Assembly: GCF_900497805.2 (NCBI RefSeq)
Contig: NW_020954562.1
Coordinates: 19,745,162-19,809,161 of the forward strand
Source of the DNA: Vombatus ursinus
Lineage: Eukaryota > Chordata > Mammalia > Diprotodontia > Vombatidae
Direction: 5' to 3'
Length of the DNA stretch: 64,000 nt
The notes beneath the pieces are model-generated. The model was given only the letters and a program-made list of their open reading frames with translations. It had not been told where the DNA came from and did no database searches. Shown piece by piece: positions 48,411 to 59,634 of this stretch (positions within the stretch are counted from its first letter, which is position 1; every line of letters starts with the position of its first letter). Made by a program: the position numbers and the translations under genes.

Positions 48411-49075
48411 CATAGTCACAGACTTGAAAGTAACCTCCACAGTTACTTGCTATATTTCATTCCCGAAAAGGAATCAGTCCTTAGCTTCTATATAATGCTG
48501 TCCAGTAAGAGGAAGCTCACAACCTCCTGGGACAGCTCATTACATTTTTGGAGAGCTCTATTTGTTAGGGATTTTTTCCCCTAATTTCAAGTCTAAATGT
48601 GCCTTTTGGTACCTTCCATTCTCTGGGGAAAATAAGGACAACTTATATCTGCTTTTCTCATACCATTCTCAATTCTTCAATTTCCTCAACCATAAATTAG
48701 GGTATTACATCAGAATGTTTTTAAGGTTCCTTCTATTCATTAATCTCTGATACTATGATTCTAACATCCTTCAATTAATATGAAAGGGATTCACCAAACT
48801 GGTTGGCTTTCAGTTTATAAATGTCCTTCTTATACTGTGTAATCTAGAATGGAATATAATATTTCCAGATTTGAACTGACCTGGGCAAAGTACAGAGGGA
48901 TCCTCACCTCTTTATGTTTAGCAGTTATTCCTCTCCTCATGCAGTCCCAAAACTGCATTCTCTTTTTCTTTTCTTTTTATTGCAACATCACACTTTTAGT
49001 TCATATAAAGGATGCAGTCCACTAAAATCCTCAAATCTCTCTGCCTACCATCATGTTTTACATAAACATGAGAAA
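48411..49075 (+). mobile_element. CR1/L3 LINE 3' region
   Basis: Landmarks of the L3/CR1 3' end occur in order: TCACAACCTCCTGGGACAGC, TTTGGAGAGCTCTATTTGTT, AAATGTGCCTTTTGGTACCT, TTTGAACTGACCTGGGCAAA, CATCACACTTTTAGTTCATA and CAGTCCACTAAAATCCTCAA. A MIR-like tail is inserted at about 48665-48775. Confidence 0.65.
48665..48775 (+). mobile_element. MIR/THER 3' part inside L3
   Basis: TTCAATTTCCTCAACCATAA, TAAGGTTCCTTCTATTCATT and TCTGATACTATGATTC are the MIR/THER tail seen at 44480-44545. Confidence 0.5.
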
Positions 49076-49078
49076 CAT

Positions 49079-49170
49079 GAAGTAAATTAACTGATTTAAA
49101 TGAGGAATAAGGAAGAATATCTTGGAAGTCTTTAAAATCTGATAGACTCCCACCAGTTGTGATCCTTCTA
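49079..49170. repeat. 92-bp repeat, copy 2
   Basis: Direct-orientation partner of 46753-46844, 2,326 bp away, with four substitutions and no gap. It abuts the end of the CR1/L3 fragment. Confidence 0.8.
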
Positions 49171-49504
49171 CAAGCACCTTCCTCTTGTTTTCATTATTTA
49201 AGATTTGATAAGAAGTAGATACAAGAAATAGTTAAATTTTAAATAGATGTTAAGAAACTACATAACTTGGAAGTCTTCTATATTCCTTTTGGGTCTATAA
49301 ACTGGTCTGTTTCTCTAGCTTTACAATGCTTTAAAATTGTGATGCTTGCTGCTTTACGCAAAAGGCCATCAGATAGAATGGCATATTACAATCAATTTTA
49401 CTTATGTAGATTTGTGACTTCTCAAATAGTAGAAATAAATGAGAAATGTTCTTTCTACTTCCATTCCCACAATACATTGACTAGCCTTGTAGACAGGGAA
49501 TTGT
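49171..49504. other. no recognisable feature
   Basis: AT-rich. A 94-codon frame at 49267-49551 runs into the next SINE and has no domain. Confidence 0.4.
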
Positions 49505-49770
49505 TTGTTTTCATTATTCTGTCATTTTCAGTCATGTTGGACTCTTCCTGACCCCATTTGGGATTTTCTTGGCAAAGATGCTGGAGTGCTTTGCCATTTC
49601 CTTCTCCAGCTCATTTTACAGATGAAGAAACTGAGGCAAATAGGGTTAAGTAATTGGCCTAGGGTTACACAGTTAGTAAGTGTCTGAGGCTGGATTCGAA
49701 TTCATGAAGATGAGTCTTTCTGATTCCAAGCCCAGTGCTATATCCATCCACTGCATCACCTAACTGACCT
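49505..49770 (-). mobile_element. MAR1-like tRNA SINE, full length
   Basis: Left end GTCATTTTCAGTCATGTTGG, then GACCCCATTTGGGATTTTCT, CATTTCCTTCTCCAGCTCAT, AGATGAAGAAACTGAGGCAA and the tRNA-like head GCATCACCTAACTGACC. Confidence 0.85.
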
Positions 49771-49925
49771 GGGTTCAAATCCTGGCTCAAACAAATGCTA
49801 GCCATGAGACCCTAGGCAAGTCATTTAATTGCCACATGCCTCAGTTTGCTCACTTGTCAAAATGAGAGTGTGGTACTTGATAATCACTAAAGTCTCTTCC
49901 AGCTCTAAAACTATGATGCTATAGT
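49771..49925 (+). mobile_element. MIR/THER CORE-SINE, head missing
   Basis: TGGGTTCAAATCCTGGCTCA, CTAGGCAAGTCATTTAATTG, CTCAGTTTGCTCACTTGTCA and GTCTCTTCCAGCTCTAAAAC. The MAR1-like SINE abuts where its 5' part should be. Confidence 0.65.
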
Positions 49926-50065
49926 GATTTACCTCAGAAGGCAAGCAGCTTCCATGAAGGCCCAAGGTCACTCCCTACTATGATAGTTGCGTCTGAACCT
50001 CCAGGAAAATGATTAAATGTGGCATACAGACACAATGAGACCTGACAAATGGAATATTCTGTGCT

Positions 50066-50067
50066 GT

Positions 50068-50100
<33 letters not shown>

Positions 50101-50103
50101 TTT
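50066..50103. repeat. (TTG)n microsatellite
   Basis: About 11 TTG triplets and a T run. The complement reads as poly-Gln, an artefact. Confidence 0.95.
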
Positions 50104-51088
50104 CCTGTGAGAAACATTCTTAGCCAAACAAAAGAACTCCTTCAGAGGGAAAATACTACCAGACACCCCAGACCTCTGCAATCATGCTGATTCATTCTGC
50201 AAATATCTTACCCAAATGGCTCTTTTGCTGGCTTTACTGTATCATTCTATCCTTATAGTAATGTAAAGGGAATAGTCCAAAAAACATAATTATGGTTGTG
50301 ATATTACTACTCCTAAAAATACTTTCACTGCAAATCATTACAAACATAACTGCATGCAAAAATGTAGAACATCTCCCCAGGATGAAAACCTATTACCAAA
50401 TCTATTCTTGTTTACTTCTTCAGTTCCATCATGTTGCCTTTGCTGTTGTTCTAACACTAAGAAACAAGGAAGTTAATGTTTCTTTGAGATTAATGAATAA
50501 AGTTATAACTTTGGATCCTTGTCAACTGCCCAATGGAAAAATCAAGTAAAGTCTTTATTGTTAATAAATTCTATCACTTTTTAGTTAGCTAGCTCAATTT
50601 GGATTTCAAATTCAAGGATTTTGGTACTTAAATACCTTAATGAATGGGCAAAGAATGTGGTATTTTTTCCACAAATGAACATAAAATAAAATAAGCTTAA
50701 AAATCACTATGCTCAAAGGTATTACACTTCAGTGTTTCAAGGACTTGTAATTTCATCAGTGTACACACTTTGTCTGATAGTGCAGAATATAACCCTTATA
50801 CAATTTATTAACTGGAGAAGTGTTGTGACTAAAAAGCTCATCCTCCTAGCAATAAAACTGATGGTAAGTTTTTCTGAATTTTGTTACACCAAACCAATAC
50901 CTGGGTTACATGATACATAATATAGGTCAACACTCAAAAGATTTCCCTGGGATCATAGCTTGATAGGACCTCACAGTGCCTTTGCTCTAGTGGCATAGAC
51001 TTCAAAAACCTATGGTGAACTCCACTCTACAATGAAGCATTATGTTAGGCCAAAGAAATGGTATAGTTTTATATGTTTAAAATATAAA
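50104..51088. other. no recognisable feature
   Basis: About 1 kb of AT-rich DNA without named repeats. Frames of 85 and 62 codons (50292 and 50732) have no recognisable motif. Confidence 0.4.
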
Positions 51089-51089
51089 T

Positions 51090-51265
51090 AGTTTGGGCCA
51101 CAAAGACCTAGGTTGGCATGCCACCACATATTCTTACTTGCTATGTGACTATGGGAAAGACACTTAAATTTATCCCTGCCTTGGTTTCTACATCTGTAAA
51201 AATGAGGTTTCCCTTGATATTCTTTAAAGTTTCTTCCAGCTCTAAATCTATGGTTATACAATTTA
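51090..51265 (+). mobile_element. MIR/THER CORE-SINE
   Basis: TTGGGCCACAAAGACCTAGG, TGCTATGTGACTATGGGAAA, TTTCTACATCTGTAAAAATG and TTCTTCCAGCTCTAAATCTA. Confidence 0.7.
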
Positions 51266-52794
51266 TATGGTTCCTTTATTCCCAAGGTATGAAAGCAATG
51301 AAGGATTTATCTTTTTATCTTTTATTTTATATGACTTATTTTAGTGAACAAGCATTGTTATTCTGTTACATTTTGGAACACAGAGGCATAAAAGAAAAGG
51401 CCTGTTTTCTGGAGATTGTGCAGAGAATAACTAGAGATTCAAGAATAAAATGTGTTTTATTCAGAATTCTAAATCTGTTATGTTCTCTGGTTGACAAAAT
51501 GACAGTATCTTTCTGAGGGAAATGCATATCACAAACCCACAATCACTATCCATTTAAATGAGCAACAGGGGTACCAGTGGTAAAAACAGGATACAGCTTA
51601 AAGACACCCTCATTACCAAAATATGTCTCTCTGTTTCTGATATTTGAAATCTTTTTGAGAAGAGAAACAGAAAACAAAGGAAAGAATCACACCTTGGACA
51701 TGACCAATTGATTACAGATAGCATTCACCACCACCCTCTTTAAAGAACATGCCTGTGTAAGTTTTATCATTCTTGAATAACCTTCTGGACTATAAACACT
51801 ATGCAAATGTAAGAACTGAGGGGGAAAACATTGTTTCTGACACCCAAAATATATGCTTAAATAAACAAGTACAGAACATAGAAATGTGTTTTTCTAACTC
51901 TGCCAAATGCTTTGTTTTCAGGAAAATACAAACTTCCTGAGATAATGCATTCTAAATCTAAAGGAAGGAAAAGCACTCAGAAGGATCTAATTTTTAAAAG
52001 ATTATGGTATATGAGTAGCTAGTCCACTATAGTGTTATTTTTCATTATCAACCTCCTTATCTTCATCATCATTACTACCACCACCATCTTCATCAAATAG
52101 TCTTTATTGTATTCTTTAATCCTTTTCTTTTCTTCTCACTCCAGAAAAGATAACCTATTTCCTCTGGAGTCTTTGCTATTCTAAGTTATTGCCTGAAGCT
52201 ACAATCCTGCTATATAATCACTGAGAGAGAGGCTTTCAAGAAACTTCTGTTGTTATCCAAAACAACATCTCATCACCTAATGTGAAGAAAGAATAACCAC
52301 TTTGAGCTAGCAACTTCCATGGCTTTTGGCTAAGTCAATTTTTTTCTTTACTCTGAAATTGTCATGCAGATGGGAAATGCAGTCATAGCAGCTATACCAC
52401 CATGAAAATCAGCAGTCATGCATGCTGCCAACTTCAGTTCTTTCTCTGACCCTGGCCACATGCCCGATTGGTACCAAGCACTGTGGCTTCAGCTGCAGGC
52501 TGGTGACTCTTATAGCAATAATATATCTCCTCCTAACAAGGGACACATTTCTCCATCTTCCAACTCCCTCTGACATAAATACTGAGAAGATAGCCTTCTT
52601 AAGATTTATTTTAGCCCAGTTGCCTGCTCCTAGGGCACAGTAGCTGCCACGAAGTGTGTGTAGCTAACCACATCAGTTACCACAGTGAGTGCTCCCCAAG
52701 GAGTCATATAGTCTGCCTGAGTGGGCTAGCTCTGGATCATTCTTTTCTAGAATCTATATCATAAAAATAACTCACATGTATATACTGCTTTAGA
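51266..52794. other. repeat-poor stretch, no gene recognised
   Basis: About 1.5 kb without a clear interspersed repeat, apart from a short CATCA/CCACCA-rich patch near 52060-52095. A 132-codon frame at 51118-51516 starts inside the preceding MIR, so it is not a gene. A 73-codon frame at 52422 lacks motifs. Confidence 0.4.
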
Positions 52795-52935
52795 AGTAGT
52801 GTCTCACAGTGATTGCATATTAGGATGAGAGTAGAGAGAAACCTGGGTTGAAATATTGGTTTTAACAATTACTACTATATTTGACCCTGGGCAAATTACA
52901 GAATGTCTGTATCCCTCTGGCAAATACCTAGGACT
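52795..52935 (+). mobile_element. MIR-like SINE
   Basis: GAGAAACCTGGGTTGAAATA, TTTGACCCTGGGCAAATTAC and TGTCTGTATCCCTCTGGCAA. Confidence 0.55.
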
Positions 52936-53047
52936 TTAGTCCTAAGGCATAGATGGTAAAACTTCAGTCCATGTTAATATAGGTAATTCCCACCCTGGAA
53001 GTTCTATCACATTGAGGAAATGACAAATCCATTGCACGTACAATGAA

Positions 53048-53235
53048 AAGCTATGTGCCTTAATGGATAAATCACTGGACCTGGAGTCAGTAAGAACTAT
53101 ATTCAAATCCTGCCTCAGATACTTGTTAATTGTAGCCCCCGGATGAGTCACTGAAGTTCTATGGGCTCAGGTGCCTTCTCTGTAAAATGAGGACTTGTTG
53201 GTATCTAAAGTCACTTACAGATATAAATCTATGAT
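53048..53235 (+). mobile_element. MIR/THER CORE-SINE
   Basis: ATCACTGGACCTGGAGTCAG, ATTCAAATCCTGCCTCAGAT, GGATGAGTCACTGAAGTTCT and CTTCTCTGTAAAATGAGGAC. Confidence 0.75.
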
Positions 53236-53339
53236 AAAGTGCTCAAAGATGTGCATAATTATTTTCACATAAAGATCCTAGTAAGCAGATGGAAGCATGT
53301 GCAAAAAGCAGAGATTCAGATATAGAAAGTATTATTTTA

Positions 53340-53460
53340 TGAATTTAAAGAAGAAGAAATGAATGACCTTGACCATAGATCTACTAAATTTCAGTGCCAG
53401 TATTTGATGCCAGCTTTTACCTGACTCTGTCTAGCAGTCTTTCTACCACCTGGTGCTGTC
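53340..53460 (-). mobile_element. MIR fragment
   Basis: AATTTCAGTGCCAGTATTTG and ACTCTGTCTAGCAGTCTTTC fit a reversed MIR head. Weak. Confidence 0.4.
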
Positions 53461-54364
53461 ATGTTAATTTGGAGTTTAGACCCCTGTCAGGGTACAAGAG
53501 ATGAAGGTAGTAATTTTAAATTCTTGATCTCTGAGCCAAATTTTGCAAAAGACACTATCACATACTTCCTTAAGAAATATTCTTTCCACAGTTTCATACT
53601 TTCTCTAATTTTTTTAATCTTAAACTCAAAAGTTTGAAGGCTGATATAGAATTTTCATTTCTATCATCCAGCCTCTCCTCTTCCCAACTTTCCCTGTCAA
53701 GGATGCCACCATCTTCTTAGTTACCCACGCTCACAAAGTTGGAATCATACTCAACTTCATACTCTCACACAACCAAATGTCTAATCCATAATCACTTTTC
53801 TTTGTTTCCACTTTCACAACATTTATCATATACATCCCTTTCTCTCCATTGACATTGCCTCCATCTTTATCATCATTGCCTGGATTACTGTTCTGGCCTT
53901 CTGGTTGTTTTTCTTGCTCATGTCTCTTGCCACTTTAATATTTGCTCTACTCAGCTGCCAAAGTGATGTGGTTGAATGATGTCCCTCTCCTTCTCCCTCT
54001 TCTTCCTACGCCCTCGCCCTCACACCCACACTCAATAAAACACACTTCCATGATCAGATGTGAGCCTTTTTGTGTGACTTTTAAAATTCTTCACAACCTG
54101 GCCACTTACTAACTTTCTAATCTTTTATACTTCCCTCTATGCACTCTATTTTCTAGCTTTCCTATTCTACTTGTGTTTCTTAGATCATAACAGTCCATCT
54201 CCTGGATCTTTCCACTTGCTCTGTCTGCCTCCCAATCTTGGAATGTGCATCTTAGCATCCTTGACATCATTCAGGACTCAGCTCAAATCCCACATTATGC
54301 AGAAGGTCTTTCCTACATCTCCCCAGATATTTCCCTTTCCAGATTATTTTCCATCTTCTCATTC

Positions 54365-54482
54365 TGTCTCTGATTTTCTATCTCTCTCTACCCCTCTCTC
54401 TCTGTCTCTATGTTTGTTTTTGTCTCTGTCTCTCTCTGTTTCTCTCTGTCTCTATCTCTTTGCCTCTGCCTCTGTGTGTATA
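54365..54482. repeat. (TCTCTG)n pyrimidine repeat
   Basis: TCTCTCTGTCTCTGT units inside L2. Confidence 0.9.
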
Positions 54483-54559
54483 TCAGTGCCTTAAAATGCT
54501 CTTTCCATATTTTCATAATTTCTCTCATTTTTCATACTTTCTCTCATTATAACAGTGTG

Positions 54560-54690
54560 AGATACATGTATGTATATATATACAAATGTGTATGTATAAT
54601 ATATGTATGTTTATATATGTGTGTGCATATATTTATGTATATGTGTGTAAACATGTAGAATATATGTGTATAATTTATATTCATATTCTA
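54560..54690. repeat. TATG/TG-rich microsatellite
   Basis: GTATATATATAC, TGTGTGCATATA and related units inside the L2 3' UTR. Confidence 0.85.
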
Positions 54691-54831
54691 TATGTTTACA
54701 TAATTGTATGTTCTCTTTCCCATCAGAATGTGAACACCTTGAGGGCAGAATATGAGCCACACTAAGGAGATTATTTTTGCATTTCTTTGTATCCCCAGTG
54801 ATTAGTACAGTGCTTGCTAGTAGTACATGCA

Positions 54832-55405
54832 CCTAAGGTATATGAGGTGTTCATGGAGGACTAGCACCTTTTATGTGGGGCTTAATCAGCCCTTTTCAGG
54901 GTTGCTCACTCACATGTGGTGTCCATCTATCACCCAACTCTCACCTGGGGCTCCAAGAAGCTGAAGCATTCACTGCAGCCACACCCTGCTAAACCAGAAT
55001 CAGCAGACAGGCTAAACCAGTTGAGGGTAACCAACATGCTTCAAACCCATTGGTGAGTGAAGAGGATGTCTACATCAAACACGTGATGACTCCCTGAGTG
55101 GAATGGGCAAATGAAAACAATTTGTTCCAATGACTATAGAAGAGATTGAAGCAGGTGTTGTGAAGTGCTTAGAGTTTGGTCAGACATTGAAGGTGCTAAC
55201 ATCATCCACTGCATCCTGGATCATCACCAGTTGTCTTGACTTTTGTCTTGCTGCTAGATTTCAATGACTTCAGAAGAGAGAGGAGCTAACGGCTTTGTGC
55301 AACACTACCCCATTTAAATCCAATTCACATGCAAGTCAAGACATCACCTCCTGAAATTGTTGGTCTTCTTCAAAAATTAAGGATGAACAGGGACAACAAT
55401 GACTG
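54832..55405 (+). mobile_element. RTE-type marsupial SINE (RTESINE-like)
   Basis: A discrete block with TGGGGCTCCAAGAAGCTGAA, CCAGTTGAGGGTAACCAACA, AGAAGAGATTGAAGCAGGTG, CATGCAAGTCAAGACATCAC, and a tail AGGATGAACAGGGACAACAA degraded from an (ACA)-type end. I recall such elements from marsupial repeat sets as RTE-mobilised SINEs. The name is not verified. It splits the L2 3' tail. Confidence 0.6.
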
Positions 55406-55440
55406 ACACATAGTAAGCTTTAATAAATGCTAATCAATAG

Positions 55441-56019
55441 ACAGACTGCATGGGCTAATGTTATGCCTTTAACAAGACACTGTAATAATAAAAAAAATGC
55501 AAGAGCAATTAATAAGTGATATTCTTTTATCACCACAAGACTTAAAGAATGTTTTGTTCTGGTAAAAGAGCCAGAAAATATCAGATGTGAGATTTGAATT
55601 AACCTCCTCTTTTATATCTCTGACTCTCTGACTCTCTGTATCTCTATCTCCCCATTTCTCTGTCTCTATCAATCTCTAGCTCTCTCTTCTCCTCTCACAC
55701 TTTCTTCTTAATCTTCCTTATGATTTGAAAAATCAGGCCTATTAAGTGCCTGTCACTGCAATCTGCCCCCAGCACATTTAGTAAATTTTTCTTTACCTCT
55801 AAACACATATAATTTGAAATATACTACAATATTTTTTACAAAAATATAATGACACTATCACTAAAGGCAATGATCCCTAAAAAGGTGGAAATAAAAGGGA
55901 GGCACTGGAAGGGCTAAAGGAGGGTTGATGTCATGGATTTCAAAAAAACTTAAAAAGTTTCATCGAAACAGGTCATGCTAAACTAACCTCAATTTGGTAG
56001 CAAATAATAGAATCTAAGG
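55441..56019. other. no gene; CT-rich patch
   Basis: A (CTCT/TCTGACTC) pyrimidine patch at 55613-55702 gives an Arg/Glu-rich minus frame. The remainder is unassigned. Confidence 0.4.
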
Positions 56020-56420
56020 AGAATGTGGGGGAAGGAGGCTATTGCAATGGTCCCCAAAGTCCTAACTGTAGGAATAGAAACAAGGGGATAGATGCTGACA
56101 ATATTGCTGAAGTGTAATTCATAGGGTTTGGCAACTGGTTAAAGATTAGAAGTAAAAGGAAGGAAAAAATCAAAACAACAAGGTTTTGAACATAGGTGAT
56201 AAGGTGAATAATAGTGCAAGATAACAGTGACAGAAACTGAGGAATCATAAAGAAGAAAAGTTTTAGGAGAAAGATAAGTTAGCAGGAATATTTTGAGTTT
56301 TAGATGAGTCTACTAGTTGGTGATGTCCTGGAGGTAGCTGAAGGTGCAAGTTACTATCTTGGAGAGAGACTGAAGCGTGAGATACAAATTTGGAAGACAT
56401 TTCATGAAGTTTGGGGAGCA
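56020..56420 (-). mobile_element. L2 fragment
   Basis: GGAGGCTATTGCAATGGTCC, GGGATAGATGCTGACAATAT, TGAGTTTTAGATGAGTCTAC and AGACTGAAGCGTGAGATACA follow the reversed L2 order seen at 37.8-38.2 kb. Confidence 0.55.
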
Positions 56421-57136
56421 TATACTTGCCCTTTCTTATTTGAAAGGGTCACATTTTCACAATAAATTTTCTCCATTATTCAGTATCTAGGTAAAGCATA
56501 TGTAGTCATAAAGTATACAGCTATTAAGGGCCAAATGGATTATATATGTCCTGATAATTCTAAATTCTGCATTATGCTTTAACTATTGCCCATGGCTACT
56601 TGAAACAAATTGTAAAATTTGAATTTTGCCTAGACTTCCTTGAAGCAAATCATGGGATTTGGAAGGTAACAGTAGGATTTTTTTCATTTTTGTACTTACA
56701 TCAACTCTTTGCACTAAATGAGAATTCACTCTACTGGCAAATGATGTTCACTTTCTTCATCATCTATTATGGTTTCATTCATTGCTCAGGGGAAGAGCAC
56801 AAACTATTGGAATTCTGGGATCCAGGATTCTTTGCTTTTGTATCTCTCTGGCAATCAAAAATGTGCTACTTTTATAGCTTAGTTGATTGAAGTCCAAAGG
56901 TACTAGCTCCCCTTATGTCCTGGACTTGAGTCATTTCTCCAAGGGGTCTTTAAGACAGGTGAATGACACACTTGACAGAGGCTAGAAGTCAACACTTTTA
57001 GAGACTATATGAATACAGTCTATTGTACAGTTATGTTTTGTTAAATGTCACACATGCAGTCATCTTCACCTTCTATATAGGAGTCTCTTAATCTAGTGTG
57101 TATGGATATTTTATAACTTAAATATGAGAGAAAAAG
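56421..57136. other. no recognisable feature
   Basis: A 96-codon frame at 56600-56890 is aromatic-rich without any motif I know. No repeat named. Confidence 0.4.
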
Positions 57137-57212
57137 CCTTCATCATCATCATCATATCATCATCATCATTATCATCATCATCATTATCATCATCATCATT
57201 ATCATCATCATA
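57137..57212. repeat. (ATC)n microsatellite
   Basis: CATCAT units with regular ATTATC variants. Confidence 0.95.
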
Positions 57213-57414
57213 GGCATTTTGAAACAAGCAGGATGCTGAGATTCATTAGACTTCACTAGAATGTCCATGACACTTATTTAATAATAATAATAGTCCATAT
57301 GTAAATTGTTGTTGTTCAGTTGTTTCAGTCATGTATGACTCTTTGTAACCCAATTTGGGGTTTTCTTGGGAAAGATACTGGAGTGGTTTGCCATTTCCTT
57401 CTCCAGCTCATTTT

Positions 57415-58063
57415 TTAAATTTTATAATAATTTATTTTACTTCCCCCAATTACATGTAAAAGCATTTTTAAACATTCATTAAAATTTTTTTTGAGTTCCA
57501 AATTTCCCCTCCCCCTTCCCTTACCTCCCCACTCCCTGAGATAGTAAGCAATTTGATATAGGTTATACATGTGCAAACATGCAAAACACATTCCCATAGT
57601 CATGTTGTGAAAGAAGACACAGACCACACACACACACACACACACATACACAAAATAAAGTGAAAAGTAGTGTGCTTGAATCTGCATTCAGACTCCATTA
57701 GTTATTTCTGTGGAGGTGGATAGCATTTTTCATCATAAGTCCTTTGGAATTGTTTTGGATCACTGTTATTGCTGAGAATAGCTAAGACATTCACATTCAA
57801 TCATTGTACAACATTTCTGTTACTGTGTATGATGTTCTGGTTCTGCTCATTTCACTTTGCATAAGTTTGTATAAGTCTTTCCAGGTTTTTCTGAAAGCAT
57901 ACTGCTTATTATTTCTTATAGCACAGTAGTATTTCATTACATTCATATACCACAACTTGTTCAGTCATCCCTCAATTGATGGGCATTCCCTCATTTTCTA
58001 ATTTTTTGCCACCACGAAAAGAGTTGCTAAAAATATTTTTGCACAAATAGATCCTTTTCCCTT
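57415..58063 (-). mobile_element. L1 3' end, part 1 of the chimeric insertion
   Basis: The reversed L1 3' UTR and ORF2 end are clear: GATATAGGTTATACATGTGC, TCCAGGTTTTTCTGAAAGCA, ATACCACAACTTGTTCAGTC and TTGCCACCACGAAAAGAGTT. Its 3' end adjoins the left TSD copy. A (CA)n run has expanded at 57627-57652. Confidence 0.85.
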
Positions 58064-58185
58064 CCTGACTATTTTCCAATCAAACTGGACTAACTGTTCC
58101 CCAAAACTTATACTCAATCTCCTGCCTCCATGTATTTGTGGAAGCAATTCCCCATCCTTAGAATATGTTCCATGTTCATTGATAC
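58064..58185 (+). mobile_element. L2 piece, part 2 of the chimeric insertion
   Basis: TTCCAATCAAACTGGACTAA, ATCTCCTGCCTCCATGTATT and TTCCCCATCCTTAGAATATG resemble L2 ORF2 near its end, opposite in strand to its neighbours. Confidence 0.5.
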
Positions 58186-58427
58186 CACCTTTTTAAAATT
58201 TATTTATTTTTAGTTTTCAACATTCACCTCCACAAGATTTTGAGTTCCAAATTTTCTCCCCATCTCATCCCTCCCCCATCCCAAGATGGCATGCCTTCTG
58301 AATACCCCTTCACCTAATCTGAACTCCCTTCTATCTCTCCTCCCTTCTCTTATCCCCTTCCCCTTCTATTTTCCTATAGGGCAGGATAGATTTCTATACC
58401 CCATTTCCTGTATTTCTTATTTCCCAG
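58186..58427 (-). mobile_element. HAL1 3' module, part 3 of the chimeric insertion
   Basis: TTATTTTTAGTTTTCAACAT, CTCCACAAGATTTTGAGTTC, GGCATGCCTTCTGAATACCC and ATAGATTTCTATACCCCATT match the last ~240 bp of HAL1-2 and HAL1-3. Its right edge falls at the boundary between that module and the L1-like 3' end in the full HAL1 copies. Confidence 0.85.
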
Positions 58428-58582
58428 TTCTCCAGCTCATTTTACAGATAAGGACAATAAGACAAACAGTGTCATGTAACTTGCCCCAGGTCATATAGCT
58501 AGTAAGTATTTGAGGCCAGATTTGAACTTGGGTCTTCTTGACTTCTGGCCCAGTGCTTTATCCCCTGCAACACCTAACTGCA

Positions 58583-59284
58583 TATAACTAGTGAACATGG
58601 AATTCCAAAAAAAGTTTCTGACTCTAAATTCATCAGTCTTTCTACTAGACTCCAGCACCTTTAAGTCAGACACTAAATTTGGGCATCACATATTCTTTTT
58701 GTAGTGAAATTTTCCTAATGAATTAAAATAGGAGATTCTATCTCAACAGGTTGGCATCCATCTTAAAAATATGACACAGAATAGCAAGCTTTCAATAGTT
58801 TATTTTTAGATAATGTTGTCATGGAGTATTATTGAAAAAAATTGCAGTGACAGGGGCCCACTCCCCCTGGATTTGTCTTTGTTTTTCTCTAGTTTGTCAT
58901 TACATTAGTAAATGGATGTTTTGGATAAGACCCTTACATCTACATTACAAAATGGATCCAGATATGCTGTTATCTATCCAGAACTTTTAGACATGTGCTA
59001 ACTACTCAATGGGAGAATTAATTTGACCATCGCCGGTAGCTCCTCTCTTTAGGCAAGCTGCCAACAGTTCCTCTGTTTAATTCCCAGAAGTGAAGAACTG
59101 GCCCTTCTATAACCTCCTCCTAATATTTGCTGTCATCGTTGGTCCCCTAAAAGCACTAGTTTCTACCAGCATCCTTAGAACAAGTGAATCCATGCAAGAA
59201 AATAAATAAATAAAGGAACTGGGAGAGAAAATCTTGATAAGAAACATGGCTTATTGGTCAAGAAAGGTCTTTGTTCTAGTCAAA
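58583..59284. other. unique-looking sequence
   Basis: About 700 bp with no named repeat. It has one CpG-bearing patch (CATCGCCGGTAGCTCC near 59030). No credible frame. Confidence 0.4.
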
Positions 59285-59615
59285 GTGAATTAATTTCTAT
59301 CTCTCTTGACTTCCTTCCTGAAATGCCATGTCTCCACCTCACTCCGTGCTTCCTGCTTTTTTATTATAAAGGTCTAGCTCAAATGCTATCTCCTACATAC
59401 CACATTCCCTTCTCCCCAAACTAGGAGTGACAATTCCTTCCTCAGAGGGAAAATAGTACTTTTTACCTCCCTTAAATGTATATTTAAATTCTTTCTTTAG
59501 AAGATAAACTCCTTGAAAGTGGAGATAACTTCATTTTTGTTTTTGTATTTCTGGAGCCTATCTTAGTATCTGCCACATGGTTGGGGTTTATATTTTTGTT
59601 GACTAATAGAATTAA
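59285..59615 (+). mobile_element. L2 3' end
   Basis: AGGTCTAGCTCAAATGCTAT, AGATAAACTCCTTGAAAGTG and TCTTAGTATCTGCCACATGG. Confidence 0.65.
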
Positions 59616-59634
59616 TTATAAGATGATAACGTTT

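Larger units (their letters stand above)
53600..55440 (+). mobile_element. L2 LINE 3' region with RTE-type SINE in its tail
   Basis: CATTGCCTGGATTACTGTTC, ACTCAGCTGCCAAAGTGATG, TTCACAACCTGGCCACTTAC, CTTTCCACTTGCTCTGTCTG, ACATCATTCAGGACTCAGCT and GAATGTGAACACCTTGAGGG are L2 in order. The L2 end is broken after AGTACAGTGCTTG (54806-54818) by a ~570-bp insert and resumes with GACACATAGTAAGCTTTAAT at about 55408. Confidence 0.7.
57303..58582 (-). mobile_element. MAR1-like SINE split by a chimeric insertion
   Basis: The left piece (57303-57414) has TGTTTCAGTCATGTATGACT and GGAGTGGTTTGCCATTTCCT. The right piece (58428-58582) has TTTTACAGATAAGGACAATA, TAACTTGCCCCAGGTCATAT and CTGCAACACCTAACTG. The 16-mer TTCTCCAGCTCATTTT is present exactly at 57399-57414 and 58428-58443. 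Confidence 0.85.

Noticed and set aside
54171-54494. 107-codon frame ending in a Ser/Leu/Cys-rich run
   Set aside because: It lies in L2 and its TCTCTG microsatellite.
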